NCBI RefSeq assembly: GCF_030413635.1
Contig: NZ_CP129235.1
Span: 1,736,001-1,800,000, forward strand
Length of the DNA: 64,000 bases
DNA from: Planococcus shenhongbingii
GTDB taxonomy: Bacteria > Bacillota > Bacilli > Bacillales_A > Planococcaceae
Direction of reading: 5' to 3'
Part shown: positions 33,960 to 42,838 of the stretch, in pieces
How the letters are laid out: every line of letters begins with the position of its first letter
Numbering within the stretch: the first letter of the stretch is position 1
Notes under the pieces: model-generated
What the model was told of the DNA's origin: nothing
Databases searched by the model: none
What the model saw: the letters and a program-made list of their open reading frames with translations, nothing else
Made by a program: the position numbers and the translations under genes

Positions 33960-34510
33960 GTGAAAATTTTTATTAGCAATTACTCATTAATTGATATTCC
34001 GCCAACCAGATGCGAAGACATTGGCCGAGATTTGTGAGGCCAAGTCTTTGGGACGAGCTTGCGCAGGAGCAGCTCCCTTTCATGTCTCGAAGCTAGCGCA
34101 GCGATGCAGAGACAGTACGGTTTTCCTCCGCTGGTTGGCTCCATATCTGGAGAGCAGGCACAAACAGTAGAGAGCTTTCCGAATCAGCTCCCTATTTTAG
34201 AGAATCTCTAAAAGTGACAAAAAAGAGCCGAATGCAGCGGAAGGTGGGCGAAGGGCAAAGATGTGCTCCTGCATCGCTGCGCTAGCTTCGTCGCAAACGA
34301 ACCGTGCAAAAGTGCTTTTGCACAGTTCGCTTCCTGCGGAAATAACATGAGCTGAAGACCCTGGACTGAGCAAAGCGAATGTTTTTTCAATTTGCGACGA
34401 GTAATCGCAGGAGCAAAGGAAGCGGCTGAAGCCATGTCCGCGGAAAGCGTTCCACCTGAAGCGAAATGAATAAGGCTAATGAATAAGGCTATCGAGAGTT
34501 TTTCAACAAG
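33960..34510. repeat. Gene-free repeat-rich interval with a 22-bp inverted repeat
   Basis: About 550 nt between two convergent genes. A 22-bp sequence at 34088-34109 (core CTAGCGCAGCGATGC) is repeated exactly in inverted orientation at 34269-34290, enclosing about 160 nt. A perfect hairpin GTGCAAAAG-TG-CTTTTGCAC lies at about 34305-34324. GCAGGAGCA-type and GCGGAAAGCG-type words recur, as in other non-coding repeats of this chromosome. No convincing coding frame. It may be a decayed or non-autonomous mobile element. Confidence 0.55.
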
Positions 34511-34512
34511 CT

Positions 34513-34542
34513 AAAAAAACCGGTCATTGACCGATTTTTTCT
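34513..34542 (-). terminator. mscL terminator
   Basis: Minus strand AAAAATCGGTCAATGACCGGTTTTTTT: an 8-9 bp stem with a strong U run, overlapping the last codons of mscL. It shares its core with the terminator of the SCO gene. Confidence 0.88.
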
Positions 34543-34913
34543 TTTGCCAACAAATCACGGATTTCGACAAGCAACTCTTCTTTTTTATCCAAAACCGGAA
34601 GCTCTTCTTCAGCAGGCACATCTTTATTGCGTTTTATTTTCGTAAACACGCGTATCACTAAAAAGATGGAAAAAGCGATGATGAAAAAATCGATGACCGA
34701 TTGGGCAAACACGCCATACCGCAATTCCGCCCCTTGGAAACTATAGGTCCAATCCTCCACACTGAAACCGCCCAGCAAAATCCCGACAGCCGGCATGATG
34801 ATGTCTTCCACAAGGGAAGTGACAATTTTCCCGAATGCTGTCCCGATCACCACCGCAATGGCCAAGTCCAACACATTCCCCTTTAAAGCGAATTTCTTAA
34901 AATCTTCCCACAT
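34524..34913 (-). CDS. mscL: Large-conductance mechanosensitive channel
   Basis: Pentameric membrane valve that opens under osmotic downshock. The first helix has KFALKGNVLDLAIAVVIGTAFGKIVTSLV, the family signature; a periplasmic loop and a second helix (VIDFFIIAFSIFLVIRVF) follow, then a charged cytoplasmic bundle (EELLVEIRDLLAKE). 129 residues, normal size. The frame opens with TTG 34922, which abuts the ribosome binding site AAAGGAG; ATG 34913 (MWEDFKKFALKGN) with 9-nt spacing is the real start. Confidence 0.95.
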   Translation of the reverse strand: MWEDFKKFALKGNVLDLAIAVVIGTAFGKIVTSLVEDIIMPAVGILLGGFSVEDWTYSFQGAELRYGVFAQSVIDFFIIAFSIFLVIRVFTKIKRNKDVPAEEELPVLDKKEELLVEIRDLLAKEKIGQ

Positions 34914-35074
34914 AATCGCCAACTCCTTTATTTAAGTCTACAGAAAGCAAGGGCATAATCAAATGCCCATTCATGCGAAAATGTAAATTATAGCCGTTTC
35001 CTTCTTAGCAGTATACAGAAATCTGCAAAAAGATATGGTAAACTAGGGGAAATGAGCGATTAGGTGTGGGAAAA

Positions 35075-35722
35075 ATGAAGAAAAAGAAAAAAAGCAAACG
35101 GCTCAACCGTTTGAAAATATGGTTTTTGATTGTATTGTTTCCCGCTGCAGTAGTGCTGACCACGCTTTTCATCGTGGTGTTTTATTTGTTCAACCCCATT
35201 ACAGTAGTGAATACGTTAAAAGAAACGCCGCAACAATTATTTGAAATTGAATTTCCTGAAGAAAATATTCCGCTTTATCAGGAAGCTGCAAATGAATACG
35301 GCATCCCGTGGACCTTGCTTGCAGCGCATCACCGCATTGAAACGAAGTTTTCGACGATGGATCCGCTGCTGTCGCCGGTAGGGGCAGAAGGGCATCTTCA
35401 ATTTATGCCTTGCACGTTTGTCGGCTGGACTCATCCGACCTGCTCAGGAAAAGGGCAGGGACAAATTCCGGAAAGCGAGAAAACAGACCCGGAAGTCATT
35501 GCCAAATACGGAGGATACGGAGTGGACGGAAATGGCGACGGCGTCGCAGATCCCTTTAATCTCTCTGACGCCTTGTACAGCGCCGCCAATTATTTGTCAA
35601 AGAACGGGGCAGCAGACGGGGATCTCGAAAGAGCGATTTTTCAGTATAACCACAGCGACAAATACGTGGAAGACATTTTGCATTATTACCATCTTTATGA
35701 AGAGCAGTTTCAAGGACAATAA
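35075..35722 (+). CDS. Membrane-anchored lytic transglycosylase-like protein
   Basis: A 215-residue protein: very basic N-terminus (MKKKKKSKRLNRLKIW), a membrane anchor (FLIVLFPAAVVLTTLFIVVFYLF), then an extracytoplasmic SLT-type domain. The domain has AHHRIETKFS with the catalytic Glu, GAEGHLQFMPCTFVGW and the closing AANYLSKNGA and YNHSDKYVEDIL motifs of YjbJ/YomI-like transglycosylases. It should cleave peptidoglycan glycan strands close to the membrane. GTG 35066 falls in the ribosome binding region, so ATG 35075 is chosen. Confidence 0.87.
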   Translation: MKKKKKSKRLNRLKIWFLIVLFPAAVVLTTLFIVVFYLFNPITVVNTLKETPQQLFEIEFPEENIPLYQEAANEYGIPWTLLAAHHRIETKFSTMDPLLSPVGAEGHLQFMPCTFVGWTHPTCSGKGQGQIPESEKTDPEVIAKYGGYGVDGNGDGVADPFNLSDALYSAANYLSKNGAADGDLERAIFQYNHSDKYVEDILHYYHLYEEQFQGQ

Positions 35723-35760
35723 AAAAACCGGATCCCCAAGGATCCGGTTTTAATATTTTA
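35721..35760. terminator. Bidirectional terminator
   Basis: AAACCGGATCC-CCAA-GGATCCGGTTT with A and T tracts on either side. It serves the transglycosylase gene and the convergent GlsB-like gene. Confidence 0.88.
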
Positions 35761-36027
35761 TTAAGTTCTTCTTGTTCTGCCTTTACGCATAGATCCAAGA
35801 ATAAGGCTTAAAATAAACACTAGTACTAAAGCACCGATCAATGCTGGGATTAAGTATACGCCCCAAATTGATGGACCCCAGTCGCCAAGCAGCAAGCTGC
35901 CTAGCCACGCGCCAATGATACCTGCGATAATGTTACCAATAATGCCGCCAGGAATGTCTTTACCAAGAATTAGACCTGCGAGCCAGCCGATGATACCACC
36001 CATAATCAAGAATAAAATGAAACTCAT
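35761..36027 (-). CDS. GlsB/YeaQ/YmgE family stress membrane protein
   Basis: An 88-residue protein made of three glycine-rich helices (FILFLIMGGIIGWLAGLILG, GIIGNIIAGIIGAWLGSLLL, YLIPALIGALVLVFILSLIL) with a basic RKGRTRRT tail. This is the transglycosylase-associated (GlsB/YeaQ) family, induced by general stress in several Bacillota; no enzymatic activity has been shown. The site AAGGAG precedes its ATG with a 10-nt gap. Confidence 0.9.
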   Translation of the reverse strand: MSFILFLIMGGIIGWLAGLILGKDIPGGIIGNIIAGIIGAWLGSLLLGDWGPSIWGVYLIPALIGALVLVFILSLILGSMRKGRTRRT

Positions 36028-36115
36028 TTTTGTCCAACTCCTTTTTCGTTATGAATAAGTGCTACACTTAAGATATAGCCTTAATCATGACTTTTGAAAC
36101 ATGAAGTTGAAAAAA

Positions 36116-36658
36116 TTATTTTACAGTGGCTCCCAAGGTGTTTTTGAAATGGCGCAATGCCCAGTCATGGCCAGCCGGGTCGAAGCTTGCGACAGCGTCT
36201 TGGTAGACGACAATTTTAAAGCCTTTGTTGTAGGCGTCGACCGCTGTGTGAAGCACACAAATATCCGTGCAAACCCCGGCAATATGCACTTCTTCTATGT
36301 CCCGTTCACGCAGCAGAATCTCCAGATTGGTGCCGGCAAACGCACTGTATCGGGTTTTATCCAACCAGACGATGCTGCCTTCATTGGCGCTATAGACATC
36401 CGCCAAACGGCCGTATAAATTTCTTCCCGCCATGCCTCTGATATTGTGGGGAGGGAACAGTTGCGCTTCCGGATGAAAGCTGTTGTCCATTTCATGCAAG
36501 TCGACCGGCATCACCACAAATTCTTTGTTTTGAACAAATTCCTCGGTCAATGAACAGATTTTTTCTTCAATGGCCTGTCCGGGCTCTCCGCACGTCAACG
36601 CGCCATCGTTTGCCACAAAATCCACCGTGTAATCCACTACCAATAATGCCTTTTTCAT
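36116..36658 (-). CDS. Isochorismatase-family cysteine hydrolase, probable nicotinamidase
   Basis: A 180-residue cysteine hydrolase. Catalytic triad residues can be placed: Asp in LVVDYTVDF, Lys in WLDKTRYSAF and Cys in GVCTDICVLHTA. The metal-site motif DLHEMDNSFHPEAQLFPPH, with its Asp and His residues, is the feature of nicotinamidases (PncA, YueJ), which convert nicotinamide to nicotinate in NAD salvage. AAGGAGGATGACTC precedes the ATG. It is followed by the GlsB-like gene on the same strand after an intergenic gap of about 90 nt. Confidence 0.85.
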   Translation of the reverse strand: MKKALLVVDYTVDFVANDGALTCGEPGQAIEEKICSLTEEFVQNKEFVVMPVDLHEMDNSFHPEAQLFPPHNIRGMAGRNLYGRLADVYSANEGSIVWLDKTRYSAFAGTNLEILLRERDIEEVHIAGVCTDICVLHTAVDAYNKGFKIVVYQDAVASFDPAGHDWALRHFKNTLGATVK

Positions 36659-36778
36659 GAGTCATCCTCCTTGTCTTTTCCTTTTTATCTAACCATAAAA
36701 AAATTCTGAAAAAAAGCTTTAATAGATATTGCGAATAGAAACAATATTCAGTATAATCATCAAAAGGAGATGATGGAT

Positions 36779-36886
36779 ATGGTATTCGAAAACACAAAAA
36801 AGTTGAATCGTCAGGCAATGTGGTTTGTCATTCTTCATACAGTCATCCTATTCAATTTCGCACTCGACTTTGAAGTGTTCATGTGA
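36779..36886 (+). CDS. Hypothetical 35-residue membrane peptide
   Basis: Small frame with a good ribosome binding site (AAAAGGAG) 9 nt before ATG 36779, and a strong terminator just after the stop. The peptide begins MVFENTKKLNRQAMW and continues with one hydrophobic segment (FVILHTVILFNFALDF). An ATG at 36773 is too close to the site. I do not recognise a family. The expression signals on both ends make it more than a chance frame, but a transcript would be needed to be sure. Confidence 0.55.
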   Translation: MVFENTKKLNRQAMWFVILHTVILFNFALDFEVFM

Positions 36887-36897
36887 TCCATCATTTA

Positions 36898-36941
36898 AAA
36901 TAACCTGCTCCTGAGTAAAACAGGGAGCAGGTTATTTTAAT
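36898..36941. terminator. Bidirectional terminator
   Basis: AAAATAACCTGCTCC pairs with GGGAGCAGGTTATTTT across an 11-nt loop. It lies between the 35-residue peptide gene and the convergent recombinase-like gene. Confidence 0.88.
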
Positions 36942-36949
36942 GGGCAAAA

Positions 36950-37804
36950 TTAATGGCGCTTTAGGCGCGTCAAGGAATCTTTCAGCATACGGGAAGCGGA
37001 ATCGAGCGAAACGCCCATGATTTGCTGAATCTCTTCCACGTTTTTATGTTCCACTGCATACAGATGATGAACATAAGCGAAACGGATGTCTCCCGAGCGG
37101 ATCGGCGTGCCAAGAAAAGCCGATAACGAATCGGTGTAATCAGAAAGCGACCCCATTTTGAACATCGTATATTCATCTTTCACTTTTGAAGAAAGCAGGT
37201 AAGGGGTATTGCGGAAAACCGCCCGTTCAATGCCTTCGAGCATCACTTGAATTTCCTTCCCCGTGAATTCGATATGGACAGCATAGCCATCTTTCTTTTC
37301 GACGGTCAGTTCCAGCACGTCGCCGTGATCCGCGAAATCCTCCACCTCAATGGCTGCCATATCCCGCAGCCTGAGTCCCCGCATATACAACAGAAAAAGA
37401 ATTTTTGCGTTCAACGATAATTGATCAGATTCCAGGACTGACATCTTTTTAGCCAGCAGATCTTCATAGTCCACATGGATGTCCGACGGAGTCAAGTCCA
37501 ATTTTTGATTGAATTTGAACTTCGGCATAAAATCGACCGGAATCTTGCCGATCCGCCACATATAATCAAACCATTGGCGAATGTAGATCAATTTACGGTT
37601 TAACGTGCTGTCTTTAATGCCCGTCGCATATTCCTCCTGCAGGAATTTCTGGATATCGCTGGGCCGGATTTCATGGGGTTCCACTTGTTTTTTATACGTT
37701 TTCCGCAAGAATGCGAAGAGTGAACGGATCAATTGCACTTCATGGACAACCGTATTCGGGCTGATGCCATTTTTTAATCGATACTTTTCATAACCATAAG
37801 GCAT
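36950..37804 (-). CDS. Degenerate tyrosine recombinase-like protein
   Basis: 284 residues with the two-domain layout of Xer/phage integrases: an N-terminal SAM-like core-binding domain (GISPNTVVHEVQLIRSLFAFL, LNRKLIYIRQWFDYMW) and a C-terminal catalytic-type domain (LFLLYMRGLRLRDMAAIEVEDF). The first catalytic Arg is kept and an Arg stands at box II (GDIRFAYVHHLY). The His of the HxxR motif, the His of the usual GH and the Tyr nucleophile are replaced (MGVSLDSASRML). It is probably not an active recombinase. The start ATG 37804 lies 9 nt after GGAGGAGGGG. It could be a DNA-binding regulator or a relic. Confidence 0.75.
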   Translation of the reverse strand: MPYGYEKYRLKNGISPNTVVHEVQLIRSLFAFLRKTYKKQVEPHEIRPSDIQKFLQEEYATGIKDSTLNRKLIYIRQWFDYMWRIGKIPVDFMPKFKFNQKLDLTPSDIHVDYEDLLAKKMSVLESDQLSLNAKILFLLYMRGLRLRDMAAIEVEDFADHGDVLELTVEKKDGYAVHIEFTGKEIQVMLEGIERAVFRNTPYLLSSKVKDEYTMFKMGSLSDYTDSLSAFLGTPIRSGDIRFAYVHHLYAVEHKNVEEIQQIMGVSLDSASRMLKDSLTRLKRH

Positions 37805-38029
37805 AAAGCAGTTCCCCTCCTCCATATTTATCCTTAATTATACCATTAATCAAGGAAAATAGAACGTATCTTCCCTTATTTTAATCAACAGAAATGCTGT
37901 AAGGATGCGGGATTGAGTCCGAAAAGACCCACTCACCCTTCGATCAAAAAATTACTAGCCAAGAAAGCTTTATTTAAATAGTTTAAGGGTATGCCATACT
38001 ATAGAAGGCCGTAAAAATGAGGGATAGCT

Positions 38030-38536
38030 ATGTTCAAAGACGAAAACGCAAAAATCAGAAACGCTGTACTGAAAGCCGTGGAAGGGGTGAATGATGAAAC
38101 GCTCAATAGGAAACCCTCTGCAGATGAGTGGTCACCAATGCAGATCCTCGATCATCTCCAGCTGATGGAAACCATGATTGCCAGAAGTCTTGCCAAACAA
38201 TTGGCTAGCGGAAAATATGAAAAGGCAGTCAAGAAGCCGATTCAATTGACCGTTAGCCGCGTAGTGAAAGTGGATGCGCCGCATCATGTCGTGCCCTCTG
38301 CTGAATTTATTCCACTTGAAGATATGAAGAAGCGGCTGGAAGCTTCACGGGCTTTGCTTCACAAAGTTTATGACGGAGCGGCAGCAGAAGCATTAGAAGG
38401 AAAATCGATGCCCCATCCCGTTTTTGGCAAAGTGCCTCTGATTCAATGGTTTCCATTTATCGGCCTTCACGAAAAAAGGCATTTGAAACAGCTGAAAAAG
38501 ACATTGGAAAAACTGGAAACTGCAAAGGTTGAGTGA
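38030..38536 (+). CDS. DinB-like four-helix metal-binding protein
   Basis: A 168-residue member of the DinB/YfiT four-helix bundle superfamily (DinB_2). Metal ligands can be matched to His in ILDHLQLMETMI and to the HEKRHLKQL pair in the last helix. RKPSADEWSPMQILDHL is the typical first-helix signature. Some members are bacillithiol-dependent transferases; the substrate here is unknown. It stands alone upstream of aconitase. Start ATG 38030 follows GAGGGATAG. Confidence 0.83.
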   Translation: MFKDENAKIRNAVLKAVEGVNDETLNRKPSADEWSPMQILDHLQLMETMIARSLAKQLASGKYEKAVKKPIQLTVSRVVKVDAPHHVVPSAEFIPLEDMKKRLEASRALLHKVYDGAAAEALEGKSMPHPVFGKVPLIQWFPFIGLHEKRHLKQLKKTLEKLETAKVE

Positions 38537-38548
38537 TTCAAAAAACTT

Positions 38549-38602
38549 ATTACAATCCATAATTTTAATGTAATTTACTTATGCTTCTATTTTAGGTATG
38601 AT
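38549..38602 (+). promoter_or_regulatory. Aconitase promoter with a dyad operator candidate
   Basis: TTTACT (38574-38579) and TATGAT (38597-38602) are 17 nt apart. Just upstream, ATTACA (38549) and TGTAAT (38569) form an inverted repeat whose right arm touches the -35. In B. subtilis citB is repressed by CcpC at dyads upstream of and over the promoter, so this is a reasonable, unproven, operator. Confidence 0.55.
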
Positions 38603-38662
38603 GAAAGAGGAGAAAAGACGCTAACTCAGCCTTTTCAGAAGATTTAAAGGAGGAACATGATC

Positions 38663-41374
38663 ATGGCAAAAAGCAGTTTGCACAACAGCCGTACTTCTTT
38701 TGAGCTAAACGGCAAAACGTATAATTATTATCGTTTAGCAGCATTAGAAGAAGCAGGAATCGCGAAAGTATCACGACTTCCTTACTCGATTAAAGTACTA
38801 TTGGAATCCGTATTGCGTCAGCACGACGGATACGTCATCAAAGACGAACACGTTGAAGAATTAGCAAAATGGGGCAAAAATGCCAACAAAGATGCGGAAG
38901 TTCCATTCAAGCCGTCACGCGTTATCCTTCAGGATTTCACGGGTGTACCGGTAGTCGTTGACTTGGCATCCCTTCGTTCAGCAATGTCTGAGCTTGGCGG
39001 AGATCCAAATAAGATCAATCCGGATGTTCCGGTTGACCTGGTTGTTGACCACTCGGTCCAAGTAGACAGCTACGGTTCAAACGAATCTCTGAAAATCAAC
39101 ACGAAACTTGAATTTGAGCGCAACGCTGAGCGCTACCAGTTCCTAAACTGGGCACAAAAAGCATACGACAACTACCGTGCAGTTCCACCGGAAACGGGAA
39201 TTGTGCATCAAGTAAACCTTGAGTACTTGGCAAGCGTTGTTCATGCGATCGCAAATGAAGATGGCACATTCGAAGCTTACCCGGATACACTTGTCGGTAC
39301 GGATTCTCATACGACGATGATCAACGGTCTTGGTGTGCTTGGATGGGGCGTCGGCGGCATCGAAGCGGAAGCGGGCATGCTTGGACAGCCTTCATTCTTC
39401 CCAATTCCAGAAGTTATCGGCGTAAGATTGACAAACGCATTGCCAAACGGTGCTACTGCAACTGACTTGGCACTTAAAATCACTCAAGTGCTCCGCCAAA
39501 AAGGCGTTGTCGGCAAATTTGTTGAATTCTACGGAGCGGGCGTTACAACATTGCCGCTTGCAGACCGTTCAACGATCGCCAACATGGCACCTGAATACGG
39601 CGCGACTTGCGGATTCTTCCCGGTTGACGAAGAAGCGTTGGATTACCTTCGCCTGACGGGCCGTGAAGACGACCACATCGAAATCGTAAAAGCTTATTTG
39701 CAAGCGAACGACATGTTCTTTGATGCTGATAAAGATCCTATTTACACAGACACAATTGAACTTGACCTTTCTACAATCGAACCGAACTTGTCCGGTCCAA
39801 AGCGTCCGCAGGATTTGATTCCGTTGTCTGAAATGAAAACAGAATTCAACAAAGCGGTTACGGCGCCTGAAGGTCCACACGGTTTCGCGCTGAGTGAAGA
39901 AGAAATCAACAAAACAGCGACTGTCAACTTTAAAGACGGTTCAACTGCTGTCATGAAGACCGGTGCAATCGGCATCGCAGCGATCACTTCATGTACCAAT
40001 ACTTCCAACCCATACGTTATGCTTGGAGCTGGCCTTGTTGCGAAAAAAGCGGCTGAAAAAGGTCTAATGCCACCAGCTTACGTTAAAACTTCTTTGGCAC
40101 CAGGTTCGAAAGTTGTTACTGGCTACCTGCAGCAGAGCGGACTTCTTGAATACTTGGAGCAAATCCGTTTCAACTTGGTTGGCTACGGCTGTACAACATG
40201 TATCGGTAACTCAGGCCCAATGCTTCCTGAAATCGAAGATGCGATTTTAGACAACGATTTATTGGTGACTTCTGTACTATCCGGTAACCGTAACTTTGAA
40301 GGGCGTATCCACCCGCTTGTAAAAGCTAACTACTTGGCTTCACCGCCGTTGGTTGTTGCTTATGCACTAGCAGGAACGGTTGACATCGACCTTCAAAACG
40401 ATCCGATCGGACAAGACAAAGAAGGCAATAATGTCTACTTAAGCGATATCTGGCCAACAACTGAAGAAGTCAACGAAGTTGTGAAGAGCACAGTGACGCC
40501 TGAATTGTTCCGCAAAGAATATGCACGCGTGTTTGACGAAAACCAAACATGGAATGCGATTGAAACAAATGACGATTCCCTATATGCGTTCGATGAAGAA
40601 TCGACGTATATTCAGAACCCGCCATTCTTCCAAGGCTTATCCGTAGAGCCGCAACCGATCCAATCTTTGGATAACTTGCGTGTCGTCGCGAAATTTGCAG
40701 ATTCAATCACAACTGACCATATTTCACCAGCTGGCGCCATCGGCAAAGATACTCCAGCAGGGAAATACTTGCGCGAAAAAGGCGTAGAGCCTCGTAACTT
40801 CAACTCTTACGGATCTCGCCGAGGAAACCATGAAGTGATGATGCGCGGAACGTTCGCGAACATCCGTATCCGTAACCAAGTGGCACCAGGCACAACAGGC
40901 GGTTTCACAACTTACTGGCCGACTGGTGAAATCTTGCCGATCTACGATGCTGCCATGAAGTATCAAGACCGCGGAACCGGCCTTGTAGTTCTTGCGGGTA
41001 AAGACTACGGCATGGGCTCTTCACGTGACTGGGCTGCCAAAGGTACATTCCTGCTTGGCATCAAGACAGTTATCGCTGAAAGCTATGAGCGTATCCACCG
41101 TTCGAACCTTGTGATGATGGGTGTTCTTCCATTGCAATTCGTCAACGGACAAAACGCCGACTCACTTGGCTTGACTGGACGCGAAACCATTTCCGTGAAC
41201 TTGACAGACGACGTGAAACCACGTGACGTTCTGACAGTTACAGCCACTGCTGAAGACGGAAAAGTGACAGAATTCAACGCGCTTGTGCGTTTTGACTCTG
41301 AAGTTGAAGTCGACTACTACCGCCACGGTGGTATCCTGCAAATGGTACTAAGAAAGAAATTAGTAGAAGCATAA
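38663..41374 (+). CDS. acnA: Aconitate hydratase
   Basis: TCA-cycle [4Fe-4S] aconitase of the IRP1/AcnA type (CitB in B. subtilis), 903 residues. The three iron-sulfur cysteines are at about 444 ([15 protein letters not shown]), 510 and 513 ([12 protein letters not shown]). Substrate segments [24 protein letters not shown] and [14 protein letters not shown] are present. An ATG at 38657 lies only 3 nt from AAAGGAGG, so ATG 38663 ([13 protein letters not shown]) is preferred. Apoprotein of this family can bind mRNA under iron limitation. A fragment of the dispersed repeat begins 3 nt after the stop. Confidence 0.96.
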   Translation: MAKSSLHNSRTSFELNGKTYNYYRLAALEEAGIAKVSRLPYSIKVLLESVLRQHDGYVIKDEHVEELAKWGKNANKDAEVPFKPSRVILQDFTGVPVVVDLASLRSAMSELGGDPNKINPDVPVDLVVDHSVQVDSYGSNESLKINTKLEFERNAERYQFLNWAQKAYDNYRAVPPETGIVHQVNLEYLASVVHAIANEDGTFEAYPDTLVGTDSHTTMINGLGVLGWGVGGIEAEAGMLGQPSFFPIPEVIGVRLTNALPNGATATDLALKITQVLRQKGVVGKFVEFYGAGVTTLPLADRSTIANMAPEYGATCGFFPVDEEALDYLRLTGREDDHIEIVKAYLQANDMFFDADKDPIYTDTIELDLSTIEPNLSGPKRPQDLIPLSEMKTEFNKAVTAPEGPHGFALSEEEINKTATVNFKDGSTAVMKTGAIGIAAITSCTNTSNPYVMLGAGLVAKKAAEKGLMPPAYVKTSLAPGSKVVTGYLQQSGLLEYLEQIRFNLVGYGCTTCIGNSGPMLPEIEDAILDNDLLVTSVLSGNRNFEGRIHPLVKANYLASPPLVVAYALAGTVDIDLQNDPIGQDKEGNNVYLSDIWPTTEEVNEVVKSTVTPELFRKEYARVFDENQTWNAIETNDDSLYAFDEESTYIQNPPFFQGLSVEPQPIQSLDNLRVVAKFADSITTDHISPAGAIGKDTPAGKYLREKGVEPRNFNSYGSRRGNHEVMMRGTFANIRIRNQVAPGTTGGFTTYWPTGEILPIYDAAMKYQDRGTGLVVLAGKDYGMGSSRDWAAKGTFLLGIKTVIAESYERIHRSNLVMMGVLPLQFVNGQNADSLGLTGRETISVNLTDDVKPRDVLTVTATAEDGKVTEFNALVRFDSEVEVDYYRHGGILQMVLRKKLVEA

Positions 41375-41475
41375 GAAAAGCGAAAGCGCCTATGTAGCAC
41401 CTACAAGCGCTGCAGCTAGACAACAACAGCAACAAGTTCAAACGTGCCTTGAATCAGCACGTTTGATCTGAACAA
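41375..41475. repeat. Dispersed repeat fragment and hairpin after acnA
   Basis: AGAAAAGCGAAAGCGCCTA...GCGCTGCAGCTAGACAA has the same edges as the family at 1.35, 6.2 and 23.3 kb, here shortened to about 50 nt. It is followed by a hairpin, CAAACGTGC with GCACGTTTG (41439-41465), not ended by a T run. Confidence 0.6.
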
Positions 41476-41496
41476 ATCACAATCCCTTACACTTAA

Positions 41497-41531
41497 ATAA
41501 GGCTGCCTCTGGGCAGCCTTATTTTTTATTT
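41497..41531 (+). terminator. acnA terminator
   Basis: AATAAGGCTGCC-TCTG-GGCAGCCTTATT followed by TTTTT, about 120 nt after the acnA stop. Confidence 0.9.
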
Positions 41532-41575
41532 ATACATAAAATTTCTGTATACTGACAGTAGAGGTGAAAGAGAAA

Positions 41576-42016
41576 ATGCACATAAGCGACAAAGAAATTG
41601 AGATCCGCTATGCGGAAACAGACCAAATGGGCGTGGTGTACCACGCTAATTACATTATCTGGCTGGAAATCGGCCGCACCAAATTAATCGAAGATCTGGG
41701 GTTTACCTACGCCGGAATGGAAAGTGAAGGATATCTGTCACCTGTGACCGATATTTCAATCCAGTACAAAGCGGCGCTCCGCTATGGCCAGAAAGCGACC
41801 GTCCGCACCTGGGTGGAAGACCATGGCCGTCTCCGCACCATCTATGGCTATGAAATCCTCCATGAAGATGGGACGATCGCTGCGACGGCAACTTCTGAAC
41901 ACGTCGTGGTCAAAAAAGAGTCGTTCCGCCCGGTTTCGCTGCAGAAAATCTACCCGGAATGGCATAATAAGTACGAAGAAATCAAAAAGCAGGCTCCAGA
42001 TGGCATTCGGAATTAA
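41576..42016 (+). CDS. yneP: Acyl-CoA thioesterase, 4HBT hotdog family (YneP)
   Basis: A 146-residue hotdog-fold thioesterase. The active-site Asp is in IRYAETDQMGVVYHANYIIWLEIGR, a hallmark of the 4-hydroxybenzoyl-CoA thioesterase/YbgC group. GTG 41564 is part of the ribosome binding site GAGGTGA; ATG 41576 (MHISDKEIEIRY) is used. The acyl substrate is unknown. yneQ starts within its last 17 bases in another frame, so the two are coupled, as in B. subtilis downstream of citB. Confidence 0.87.
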   Translation: MHISDKEIEIRYAETDQMGVVYHANYIIWLEIGRTKLIEDLGFTYAGMESEGYLSPVTDISIQYKAALRYGQKATVRTWVEDHGRLRTIYGYEILHEDGTIAATATSEHVVVKKESFRPVSLQKIYPEWHNKYEEIKKQAPDGIRN

Positions 42017-42296
42017 GCGGGAAGAGCTAAACCGCTGGAAGCAGAATGTGGAAGCCGGAAATATCGCGTTTCTCACGCATTACTGGATTGACGACCGCTT
42101 TCCAAGCTGTTCGACGGTCACGAAAGTGGGCTGCAGCGATTTGGAAAAGTTGGAGCAGTGGGGGAAGCAGTACGGATTGAAGGCCGAGTGGATGGACTTG
42201 CGCGGCGACTATCCTCATTTTGACCTGTTTGGCGACCATCAGCGCCGGATTTTATCTGCTGAAGGCATGATGGAGCAATTGAACCGCTTCCAGTGA
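42000..42296 (+). CDS. yneQ: YneQ-like conserved protein
   Basis: A 98-residue protein starting MAFGIKREELNRWKQNVEAG and containing THYWIDDRFPSCSTVTKVGC, the signature of YneQ. It overlaps the end of yneP by 17 nt. Function is unknown. Conserved His, Tyr, Trp and Asp residues hint at a small structural or binding domain. The ribosome binding site is poor (GCAGG), in keeping with translational coupling. Confidence 0.8.
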   Translation: MAFGIKREELNRWKQNVEAGNIAFLTHYWIDDRFPSCSTVTKVGCSDLEKLEQWGKQYGLKAEWMDLRGDYPHFDLFGDHQRRILSAEGMMEQLNRFQ

Positions 42297-42312
42297 CCAT
42301 AAAGACCCTTTC

Positions 42313-42360
42313 AATAAAAAAACTGCCGGCGGATTCATTTTTGCCGGCAGTTTTTTCTGT
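42313..42360. terminator. Terminator between yneQ and a convergent gene
   Basis: AAAACTGCCGGC pairs with GCCGGCAGTTTT across a 12-nt loop with flanking A and T runs, working in both directions. Confidence 0.9.
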
Positions 42361-42399
42361 GAAGCTGGATAAGGAAAGATGTGCCGGCAATCAATTGCC

Positions 42400-42795
42400 T
42401 CACGATTCAAGGAAATTCTCAATATACTCCTGCAATTCCTCTTGGATGTCTTCCAATGATTCATCCAGCAGCTCTCCTATGCCTTGGCTGAGCGGGAAAT
42501 TTTGGGCAACTGGAAAACCGAAAAAATAGCGTTCACACGTCCAGATCGGGATGGTTTGCAAATCGATCAACTCTTCGTTTTCATCACTGATGCTGATGAC
42601 AAGAGAAGAACGATAATCCGGCTGAAAGGGATCGGTGCCTTCTTTGTCAACTCCGCCGTCGAGCACCATATAGTTCTGCAAGAAGGCCGGCTGGTAGCGC
42701 AGAAGCCATTTTTCGAGATACAGCTGCAACTCCGTTTCGGTGTATTCAATCTGCCTTTTCAATTCATCCGTAAATTCTTTTTGAGGAATCCGCAT
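42400..42795 (-). CDS. Hypothetical protein, acidic, 131 residues
   Basis: No family recognised. The protein begins MRIPQKEFTDELKRQIEY, has a central LVISISDENEELIDLQTIPIWTCERYFFGF and a very acidic C-terminus (LLDESLEDIQEELQEYIENFLE). There is no signal or membrane segment. A GAAGG-type site lies about 11 nt upstream. Codon usage looks like that of the neighbours, and it ends at a good bidirectional terminator, which supports it as real. Confidence 0.65.
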   Translation of the reverse strand: MRIPQKEFTDELKRQIEYTETELQLYLEKWLLRYQPAFLQNYMVLDGGVDKEGTDPFQPDYRSSLVISISDENEELIDLQTIPIWTCERYFFGFPVAQNFPLSQGIGELLDESLEDIQEELQEYIENFLES

Positions 42796-42838
42796 ACAGA
42801 CTACCTTCTTTCAAAAAAAGTTTATGAGTTTCGCCTGT

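Noticed and set aside
34208..34435. A 75-codon minus-strand frame upstream of mscL's 3' end.
   Set aside because: It covers the inverted-repeat element and lacks a ribosome binding site; judged non-coding.
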